DNA of 5,193 nt from Rhodobacter sp. (GTDB lineage Bacteria; Pseudomonadota; Alphaproteobacteria; Rhodobacterales; Rhodobacteraceae). Location of the stretch: assembly GCA_003536295.1 (NCBI GenBank), contig DPZQ01000178.1, positions 1 to 5,193 of the forward strand. Reading direction: 5' to 3'. Of this stretch, positions 1-5,193 are shown one piece after another. The notes beneath the pieces are model-generated. The model worked only from the letters and a program-made list of their open reading frames with translations. It was not told the origin of the DNA and ran no database searches. A program made the position numbers and the translations under genes. Within the stretch, counting starts at the first letter, position 1. Every line of letters begins with the position of its first letter.

Positions 1-1
1 C

Positions 2-1447
2 AAAATTACCGGCGTCACATTTCAGCATCTGTTTCGCTGCGGCTGGTCGCTTGATCTGTCGCTGCCTGTGGCGGATCGCGCTATGTTGCACGCCGATAAC
101 GCCTATCATCTTCCCCACATCATGATCGAAAGCCACCGTCTGCGCACCCACACCCAGTCGGCTACTGCCTTTCGCGGCTTTGGCGGCCCTCAAGGCGTGA
201 TCGGGATCGAGCGGGTGATGGACCATATTGCCCACTATCTACACGAAGACCCGCTATCTGTGCGCAAAACCAATTTTTATGACAGATCAGGTACCCAAAC
301 CACGCCCTATCATATGCCGGTTGAAGATAACCCGATAGCCGAGCTTGTCGCACATCTTGAGCAAAGCGCCGACTATGAAAACCGCCGCGCCCAGATCACA
401 AAATGGAACCAAGTAAACCCAATTCTAAAACGTGGGATCGCCCTTACGCCTGTAAAATTTGGGATTTCATTCACCTTGACCCATCTTAATCAAGCAGGCG
501 CTTTGGTGCATCTGTACCAAGACGGAACGATTGCACTTAACCACGGCGGCACAGAGATGGGCCAAGGACTGTTTTTAAAAGTGGCGCAGGTGGTGGCGCA
601 TGAATTCGGGGTGGATGTAGCTTTAGTGAAGATTACCGCCACTGACACGGGAAAAGTCCCCAACACCTCGGCGACGGCGGCCTCGTCTGGGTCTGATTTG
701 AACGGAATGGCGGCACAAGACGCTGCGCGCCAGATTAAAACGCGCCTAATCGCACATCTGGCAAACACCTATGGGGTGGCCCAAGACACCGTGCGATTTG
801 AGGCGGGGTTTGTTCATGTGGGCAGCCAGCGCTTTTCCTTTAGCGACGTAGCGAAAATGGCCTATTTTGCGCGTATTTCTCTCTCATCAACAGGGTTTTA
901 CGCAACGCCCAAAATCACATGGGACCGCATGGCTGGACGCGGGCGGCCTTTTTTGTATTTCGCCTATGGAGCGGCGGTTACCGAAGTGGTGATTGACACT
1001 CTGACAGGTGAAAACCGCATTTTGCGTACCGATATTTTGCACGATACAGGCAAAAGCCTAAACCCAAGCCTAGATATAGGCCAGATTGAGGGGGCTTATG
1101 TCCAAGGGGCGGGGTGGCTGACCACAGAAGAGCTGGTCTGGGACGATAAGGGCCGTTTGCGCACCCACGCACCTTCGACCTATAAAATCCCTGCCTGCTC
1201 AGATAGGCCCGATATTTTCAACGTCGAACTTTGGGACCGGCCCAATGTGGAAGAAACCGTTGGCCGCTCAAAGGCGGTGGGTGAGCCGCCCTTTATGTTG
1301 GGCATTTCAGCCTTTTTCGCCCTGTCAGATGCGATTGCGCAAAGTGCTGGCGCGCAGACAGGCGGCGGGGCACCCTACCCTGCGCTAAACGCCCCTGCCA
1401 CGCCTGAAACCATTTTGCGTCAGGTCTTAAAGGTGGCGCATGATTGA
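2..1447 (+). CDS. xdhB: Xanthine dehydrogenase molybdopterin-binding large subunit (XdhB), 5'-truncated by window edge
   Basis: This is the C-terminal 481 residues of XdhB, the molybdenum subunit that hydroxylates hypoxanthine to xanthine and xanthine to urate in the cytoplasm with XdhA (FeS/FAD). The frame is open to the left edge, so the GTG at 68 is internal, not a start; full bacterial XdhB is about 770-780 residues. Landmarks matched to bovine numbering from memory: the substrate-orienting Arg880 in ADRAMLHADN (codon 77-79); Phe914 in TAFRGFGGPQG (179-181); Phe1009-Thr1010 in KFGISFT (470-475); the cofactor-contacting GGTEMGQG loop (545-568); and catalytic Glu1261 in AVGEPP (1283-1285). 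The Glu802 equivalent lies upstream of the window. The C-terminus (PATPETIL, then a short tail) looks complete, and no frameshift is visible. The Arg880 equivalent favours xanthine dehydrogenase over aldehyde oxidase. The end overlaps xdhC by 8 nt. Family assignment is very secure. Confidence 0.96.
   Translation, partial: KITGVTFQHLFRCGWSLDLSLPVADRAMLHADNAYHLPHIMIESHRLRTHTQSATAFRGFGGPQGVIGIERVMDHIAHYLHEDPLSVRKTNFYDRSGTQTTPYHMPVEDNPIAELVAHLEQSADYENRRAQITKWNQVNPILKRGIALTPVKFGISFTLTHLNQAGALVHLYQDGTIALNHGGTEMGQGLFLKVAQVVAHEFGVDVALVKITATDTGKVPNTSATAASSGSDLNGMAAQDAARQIKTRLIAHLANTYGVAQDTVRFEAGFVHVGSQRFSFSDVAKMAYFARISLSSTGFYATPKITWDRMAGRGRPFLYFAYGAAVTEVVIDTLTGENRILRTDILHDTGKSLNPSLDIGQIEGAYVQGAGWLTTEELVWDDKGRLRTHAPSTYKIPACSDRPDIFNVELWDRPNVEETVGRSKAVGEPPFMLGISAFFALSDAIAQSAGAQTGGGAPYPALNAPATPETILRQVLKVAHD
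1430..1436 (+). promoter_or_regulatory. Ribosome binding site of xdhC, inside the xdhB 3' end
   Basis: AAGGTGG lies 3 nt (AGG core 6 nt) before the ATG at 1440, within the last codons of xdhB. It supports the 1440 start and fits translational coupling through the overlapping ATGATTGA. Confidence 0.6.
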
Positions 1448-2432
1448 TCTGGTCACACTTAGGGACGCATTGGCAGCGCATGGGCGCGTGGCACGCATCG
1501 TGGTGGTGCAAACAGCAGGCTCGACACCACGCGAAGTGGGGGCCGCGATGTTGGTCTGGCAAGAGGCTGGTGGGCACTTGGGCCATTCGGGCACAATTGG
1601 TGGTGGAGCATTAGAGTGGCAGGCTATAACAAAGGCCGCAACAGTATTAACGTACGGGAAATCAGTTTTGACGCGCCACCCGCTTGGGCCTGAGTTGGGG
1701 CAATGTTGCGGCGGCTCGGTCACACTTGCGAGCGAGGTTTTCACAAAAGAGACACTTGCTGACCTGACCCCCAAAACCGTTTACGCCCGCTTCATCAGCC
1801 TTGATCTTGAGAAAGTGGCGCCGCAAGATCACATGCCGCTTGGCGTAGCCCGCCTTATGGCCAAAGCCCGCAACCAAGGCCAGCGAGATACGCTGACACT
1901 ATGCGATGACTGGTTGATCGAACCTTGTGCCGATGTGAAACAACCGCTTTGGATTTGGGGCGCGGGTCATGTAGGCCGTGCTTTGGTTGACGTGATTGGG
2001 CCGCTACGTGATTTTGAAATCACTTGGGTTGATGTGGCCTCCGACCGTTTTCCGCCTGATATCCCACCCAATGTATCCCCTTTATGGACGCAAGACACGG
2101 CAGCTTTAACGGTCCATGCGCCCAGCCACGCCGATCATCTGGTGTTAACCTATTCGCATGCACTTGACCTTGAACTTTGCCACCGCTTGCTGACGCGCGG
2201 CTTTGCCTCCTTAGGGTTGATCGGCTCAAAAACCAAATGGGTGCGGTTTTCAAAACGCCTTGGGCAACTTGGCCATGCGGTGACCGCCCTTGGCACGATC
2301 ACCTGCCCGATCGGCGACCCATTGCTTGGAAAGGAGCCCCACGCCATTGCTTTAGGGGTTGCAACTGCATTATTAAAACAAAACGCACTGCGCAAACAGG
2401 CTTGCTTGCCCTTAAGAAAGTGTCTTGCATGA
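1440..2432 (+). CDS. xdhC: XdhC, molybdenum-cofactor chaperone for xanthine dehydrogenase
   Basis: XdhC is a cytoplasmic accessory protein, not an enzyme subunit. In Rhodobacter capsulatus it binds molybdenum cofactor, works with a NifS-type sulfurtransferase so that the cofactor receives its terminal sulfido ligand, and passes it to XdhB. The 330-residue product has the expected two-domain layout. The N-terminal XdhC/CoxI domain shows STPREVGAAM (28-37), GTIGGGALE (51-59) and LGPELGQCCGG (82-92, with the Cys89-Cys90 pair). After a linker comes a Rossmann-like domain with WGAGHVGRAL (173-182), an acidic strand end at WVDVASDRF (196-204), LTYSHALDLEL (236-246), LIGSKTK (260-266) and CPIGDPLLGKEPHAIA (289-304). 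Length and motif order indicate a complete gene. The start is the ATG with a Shine-Dalgarno overlapping the xdhB stop; the end shares ATGA with the ABC ATPase gene. Specific dedication to XdhB is inferred from adjacency. Confidence 0.95.
   Translation: MIDLVTLRDALAAHGRVARIVVVQTAGSTPREVGAAMLVWQEAGGHLGHSGTIGGGALEWQAITKAATVLTYGKSVLTRHPLGPELGQCCGGSVTLASEVFTKETLADLTPKTVYARFISLDLEKVAPQDHMPLGVARLMAKARNQGQRDTLTLCDDWLIEPCADVKQPLWIWGAGHVGRALVDVIGPLRDFEITWVDVASDRFPPDIPPNVSPLWTQDTAALTVHAPSHADHLVLTYSHALDLELCHRLLTRGFASLGLIGSKTKWVRFSKRLGQLGHAVTALGTITCPIGDPLLGKEPHAIALGVATALLKQNALRKQACLPLRKCLA
2414..2420 (+). promoter_or_regulatory. Weak ribosome binding site for the ABC ATPase gene
   Basis: A purine-rich AAGAAAG sits 8 nt before the ATG at 2429, inside the last codons of xdhC. 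It is a modest Shine-Dalgarno, so initiation here probably leans on ribosomes terminating at the ATGA overlap. An in-frame GTG at 2420 is possible but would overlap this site. Confidence 0.4.
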
Positions 2433-3952
2433 CGGCTGACTTTTTGACCCTTAGTAATCTAACCAAATCCTATCCGCGAGTGATCGCAAATGATCACGTG
2501 TCATTATCGATAAAACCGGGGCAAATTCACGCCCTTTTGGGCGAGAACGGCGCTGGCAAATCTACCTTGGTCAAAATAATCTACGGATTGGTGCAGCCGG
2601 ATGAAGGCGAGATGCAGCTTGCAGGTCAGCCCTATCAGCCCCAATCTCCCGCCCAAGCACGCGCGCAAGGTGTCGGAATGGTGTTTCAGCATTTCAGCCT
2701 GTTTGAGTCCCTTACCGTGGCCGAAAATGTGGTCTTGGGCATGGAGAATTCACCGCCCCTGTCGCTTTTGCAGAGCCGTATCACCGAAGTATCCCAAGCC
2801 TACGGCCTGCCACTTGACCCCCGTCGGATCGTGCGCGATCTTTCTGCGGGAGAGCGCCAAAGGGTTGAGATTATTCGTTGCCTTTTACAAGATCCAAAAT
2901 TGCTGATCATGGACGAACCCACCTCAGTTTTAACACCAAGTGAAGTTGAAATTTTGTTTAAAACCCTGCGTAAATTGTCCGCGCAGGGCACCGCCATTCT
3001 ATATATTAGCCATAAACTAGAAGAAATCCGCCAACTGTGCGATGAAGCCACGATTTTGCGCCGCGGGCGATGGGTGGCCCATCTTGACCCCAAAGAAAAA
3101 ACCGCCAATGAGCTGGCTGAACTGATGGTGGGTGCAACGCTCAACGCGCCGCAACGCCACAAGCGCACCCAAGGACCCGTAACTTTGGCAGTGAAAGGCC
3201 TATCGCAACCACCCCTGACCCCCTTTTCGCCTGCGCTTAAGAACATCTCATTCACGCTGCAGCAAGGCGAGATTTTGGGCGTCGCAGGCGTGGCAGGTAA
3301 TGGGCAAGATGAACTTCAGCTGGCTCTATCGGGTGAGGCGCTAAGTGCTGCTGGTACCCTTTATTTAGGAGAAAAAGACATCAGCCAAATGGGGCCGAAT
3401 GCGCGCCGCTCATTGGGGCTGGCGTCCGCCCCAGAAGAGCGCTTAGGTCATGCCGCGGCGCCCGATATGACCTTGGTTGAAAATGCGCTTTTATCGGCGT
3501 CAGCGCGGTTAGCTCTGGCAAAATATGGTTTGATTAACTGGTCAAAGACCCGCAATTTTGCAGGCGAAATCATCGCGAAATTTGATGTCCGCACCCCGTC
3601 AACAGAGGTGGTTGCCCGCGCCCTTTCGGGGGGGAATTTGCAAAAATTCGTGGTGGGGCGCGAAATCATGCAAAAACCCAAGCTTCTTATCATCAATCAG
3701 CCCACTTGGGGGGTCGACGCAGCCGCCGCCAGCGCCATTCGCCAAGCCCTTCTTGATTTGGCAGCACAAGGTGCCGCAGTTGTGGTGATCAGCCAAGATC
3801 TCGATGAACTGATTGAAATATCAGATCAATTTGCAGCCTTATATGAAGGGGGTCTTTCCGAACCCTGTCCGATCGAAGATCTAAGTTTCGAAGAGATTGG
3901 GTTGTTAATAGGTGGCGTGCAATCACGGGAGAACACCCATGCTACAGCTTGA
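2429..3952 (+). CDS. BMP-type nucleoside/purine ABC transporter ATP-binding protein, tandem ABC domains (RnsB/NupA-like)
   Basis: This 507-residue protein carries two ABC domains, like the ATPases of BMP-family nucleoside importers and the related sugar importer RbsA; it would power uptake from the cytoplasmic face of the inner membrane. Domain 1 looks fully competent: Walker A GENGAGKST (38-46), Q-loop Gln87 in VFQHFSLF, signature LSAGERQRVEI (138-148), Walker B LLIMDEP (158-164) and switch His195 in YISHKLEE. Domain 2 keeps a signature (LSGGNLQK, 399-406) but has a degenerate Walker A (GVAGVAGNGQDE, no Lys-Ser), a Walker B ending in INQP instead of a D-E pair, and Gln456 in place of the switch His. 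I recall such degeneracy as usual in this subfamily, so it is not read as decay. The frame stays open upstream to 2177, but that stretch lies inside xdhC; homology begins right after the ATG at 2429, which overlaps the xdhC stop as ATGA. The substrate is inferred to be a purine from the xdh neighbours; other nucleosides or bases are possible. Confidence 0.93.
   Translation: MTADFLTLSNLTKSYPRVIANDHVSLSIKPGQIHALLGENGAGKSTLVKIIYGLVQPDEGEMQLAGQPYQPQSPAQARAQGVGMVFQHFSLFESLTVAENVVLGMENSPPLSLLQSRITEVSQAYGLPLDPRRIVRDLSAGERQRVEIIRCLLQDPKLLIMDEPTSVLTPSEVEILFKTLRKLSAQGTAILYISHKLEEIRQLCDEATILRRGRWVAHLDPKEKTANELAELMVGATLNAPQRHKRTQGPVTLAVKGLSQPPLTPFSPALKNISFTLQQGEILGVAGVAGNGQDELQLALSGEALSAAGTLYLGEKDISQMGPNARRSLGLASAPEERLGHAAAPDMTLVENALLSASARLALAKYGLINWSKTRNFAGEIIAKFDVRTPSTEVVARALSGGNLQKFVVGREIMQKPKLLIINQPTWGVDAAAASAIRQALLDLAAQGAAVVVISQDLDELIEISDQFAALYEGGLSEPCPIEDLSFEEIGLLIGGVQSRENTHATA
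3926..3932 (+). promoter_or_regulatory. Ribosome binding site of permease 1
   Basis: CGGGAGA lies about 6 nt before the ATG at 3939, within the end of the ATPase gene. It decides the start: the earlier in-frame start at 3912 would place nine extra polar residues ahead of the usual N-terminus and has a poorer upstream site. Confidence 0.6.
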
Positions 3953-5021
3953 AAAACGGCCCAATCCGTCACGTTTTTGGGGCCGCGCCACACCAGTTTT
4001 AGCGGTTTTTCTGACCATGATAGCGGGCAGCATTTTATTTGCTCTGTTGGGGAAAAATCCGTTCATTGCCATGCGCACCATTTTTTGGGACCCGATCTTA
4101 GGCGAATATGCATTTTATTTTCGTGGCCAACTTCTGGTTAAAGCAGGGCCTTTGATCTTAATTGCCATCGGCCTAAGTTTGGGCTTTCGTGCCGGCATCT
4201 GGAACATTGGTGCCGAAGGTCAATATATCATGGGCGCCATTTTTGGCGCAGGTGTTGGTTTGGCCCTTTATCCCATGGAAGGCTGGTTCATCTTCCCGCT
4301 TATGGTGCTGGCAGGCGTGTTTGGCGGCTGGCTTTGGGCAATGATCCCCGCCATTTTGCGCACAAAGTTTAATACCAATGAAATTCTAGTGTCTTTGCTT
4401 TTAGTCTATGTGGCTGAGGCGCTTTTGGCGTCAATGGCGGTTGGAGCGATGCGCAACCCCCAAGGCAATGGCTTTCCCGGGTCGCGTAATCTGTCGCAAT
4501 ATCCTTCGGCCGCCAATCTTGAAATATGGGCCGGTACGGGCATTCACTGGGGTGTCATCGCTGCCACCGGGGCGGTGATATCGGCCTATTTTCTGCTTCA
4601 ACGCCATATTTTAGGCTATCACATAAGCCTATCGGGCCAAGCGCCAAAGGCCGCGCGATTTGCGGGAATTAACCCTAATAAAATGATCGTAATTTGCCTT
4701 GGCCTTTCAGGTGCTTTGGCTGGGGCTGCCGGCTTATTTGAGGTGGCAGGCCCAGCAGGGCAGATAAGCATTGATTTCAATGTTGGTTACGGTTTTACGG
4801 CAATCATTGTAGCATTTTTGGGTCGGTTGCATCCAGTAGGCATTGCTTTGGCGGGGCTTTTGATGGCACTCACCTACATTGGAGGCGAGAATGCCTCGAC
4901 CGCGCTTGGCTTGCCCGCGGCGGCCATTCAGGCTTTCCAGGGCATGCTTTTGTTCTTTTTGTTGGGCGTTGATATCTTAACAAATTATAAGATTAAATGG
5001 ATCAAAGGGCGGTGGAAATAG
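3939..5021 (+). CDS. ABC transporter permease, BPD_transp_2 family (RnsC/NupB-like nucleoside permease 1)
   Basis: This 360-residue, strongly hydrophobic inner-membrane protein is one half of the transport channel. After a short basic N-terminus (residues 1-16) I see roughly nine hydrophobic segments: about 17-37, 66-83, 95-111, 116-140, 147-170, 203-221, 247-270, 284-312 and 328-347. The conserved FRAGIWNIGAEGQYIMGA (83-100) is a hallmark of the larger permease of BMP-type nucleoside importers. The cytoplasmic loop HISLSGQAPKAARFAGIN (228-245) is the probable contact with the ATPase, and the basic tail KIKWIKGRWK (351-360) is probably cytoplasmic. The gene starts 14 nt before the ATPase gene ends and is followed at once by a second permease, the usual ATPase-permease-permease order of this class. 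It looks complete. Family assignment is firm; the purine substrate is inferred from context only. Confidence 0.92.
   Translation: MLQLEKRPNPSRFWGRATPVLAVFLTMIAGSILFALLGKNPFIAMRTIFWDPILGEYAFYFRGQLLVKAGPLILIAIGLSLGFRAGIWNIGAEGQYIMGAIFGAGVGLALYPMEGWFIFPLMVLAGVFGGWLWAMIPAILRTKFNTNEILVSLLLVYVAEALLASMAVGAMRNPQGNGFPGSRNLSQYPSAANLEIWAGTGIHWGVIAATGAVISAYFLLQRHILGYHISLSGQAPKAARFAGINPNKMIVICLGLSGALAGAAGLFEVAGPAGQISIDFNVGYGFTAIIVAFLGRLHPVGIALAGLLMALTYIGGENASTALGLPAAAIQAFQGMLLFFLLGVDILTNYKIKWIKGRWK
5004..5015 (+). promoter_or_regulatory. Candidate ribosome binding site for permease 2 (GTG start)
   Basis: A G-rich stretch AAAGGGCGGTGG ends 5 nt before the GTG at 5021 and offers Shine-Dalgarno-like pairing. 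No comparably good site precedes the alternative in-frame ATG at 4997, which is why the GTG is preferred. Confidence 0.4.
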
Positions 5022-5193
5022 TGGATCTTTCAGCAATTAATCCTGCCGTTTTAATCGCTGCAATCATGGTGGCGGCCGTGCCAATCATTTTAGCAGCCGT
5101 TGGCGAGCTGGTGGTAGAAAAGGCAGGCGTCTTGAATTTGGGCGTTGAGGGGATGATGATCATGGGCGCCGTGTGCGGCTTTGCCATTGCTAA
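5021..5193 (+). CDS. ABC transporter permease, BPD_transp_2 family (RnsD/NupC-like nucleoside permease 2), 3'-truncated by window edge
   Basis: The first 57 codons of a second permease are visible before the window ends. The product begins MDLSAINPAVLIAAIMVAAV, a first hydrophobic segment (about residues 6-23), followed by VGELVVEKAGVLNLGVEGMM (24-43) and MIMGAVCGFAIA. The GELxxEKAGVLNLGVEGMM block is typical of the smaller permease of BMP-type nucleoside importers and is the counterpart of FRAGIWNIGAEGQY in permease 1, so the two are distant paralogues expected to form a heterodimer. The chosen GTG overlaps the permease 1 stop by one base (TAGTG). An in-frame ATG at 4997 would add eight residues and overlap by 25 nt; it cannot be excluded. 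There is no sign of a frameshift in the visible part. Confidence 0.88.
   Translation, partial: MDLSAINPAVLIAAIMVAAVPIILAAVGELVVEKAGVLNLGVEGMMIMGAVCGFAIA

Noticed and set aside
68..70. GTG at 68 as the start of the first gene
   Set aside because: The frame is open to the left edge and the upstream codons read as normal XdhB sequence (FQHLFRCGWSLDLSLPVADR), so this is an internal Val codon of a truncated gene.
1427..1774. Minus-strand open frame of 115 codons opposite the xdhB-xdhC junction
   Set aside because: No recognisable domain or clear initiation signal; it mirrors the conserved N-terminal motifs of xdhC.
2177..2428. In-frame 84-codon extension of the ABC ATPase upstream of the ATG at 2429
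   Set aside because: It lies wholly within the conserved C-terminal domain of xdhC in another frame, and recognisable ATPase sequence starts only after 2429 (TLSNLTKSYP). The overlap is a chance open frame.
2489..2503. CACGTG palindrome with imperfect flanking arms as an operator
   Set aside because: It lies about 60 nt inside the ATPase coding sequence, the arms do not match without a bulge, and there is no promoter nearby.
2825..2842. Small inverted repeat GATCG-TGCG-CGATC as a possible regulatory hairpin
   Set aside because: A five-base-pair stem inside a conserved coding region, with no following T-run; expected by chance.
2800..3255. Minus-strand open frame of 151 codons opposite the ATPase gene
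   Set aside because: It lies opposite conserved ABC motifs, has low-complexity Arg/Ser-rich composition with no recognisable domain, and is best explained as a shadow of the coding strand.
1427..5030. Internal promoters or terminators between genes
   Set aside because: All adjacent genes overlap and no convincing -35/-10 pair or stem with T-run was seen at the junctions; regulatory DNA is presumably upstream of the window.

Overview
The window lies wholly inside one tightly packed plus-strand operon joining purine oxidation to purine-type uptake. In order it holds: the 3' two-thirds or so of xdhB (molybdenum-binding large subunit of xanthine dehydrogenase, open at the left edge); a complete xdhC (molybdenum-cofactor maturation chaperone); a complete tandem-domain ABC ATPase of the BMP/nucleoside-transporter class; a complete inner-membrane permease of the same transporter; and the first about 58 codons of a second, paralogous permease that runs off the right edge. 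There is no intergenic DNA: successive genes overlap by 8, 4, 14 and (with the preferred start) 1 nt, so translation is probably coupled from xdhB to the second permease.

The organism is most likely an alphaproteobacterium of the Rhodobacterales (Roseobacter-like). This is inferred from the split XdhB/XdhC layout with close resemblance to Rhodobacter-type sequences, the style of the second ABC domain (NQPTWGVD motif), and moderate GC (mid-50s per cent by eye, not computed). The assignment is from recalled family features, not from a search.

Functional model: the ABC ATPase plus two permeases would import a purine nucleoside or base, delivered by a periplasmic BMP-family binding protein not present here. 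Cytoplasmic XdhAB would oxidise hypoxanthine to xanthine to urate, and XdhC would bind molybdenum cofactor, protect it while it is sulfurated, and insert it into XdhB. Upstream sequence should contain the rest of xdhB, xdhA and the promoter; downstream should contain the rest of permease 2 and perhaps the binding protein or further purine-catabolic genes.

No RNA genes, mobile elements, CRISPR arrays, terminators or promoters could be supported. I do not see a previously undescribed system; the most informative point is the physical coupling of the purine oxidoreductase to a BMP-type importer.
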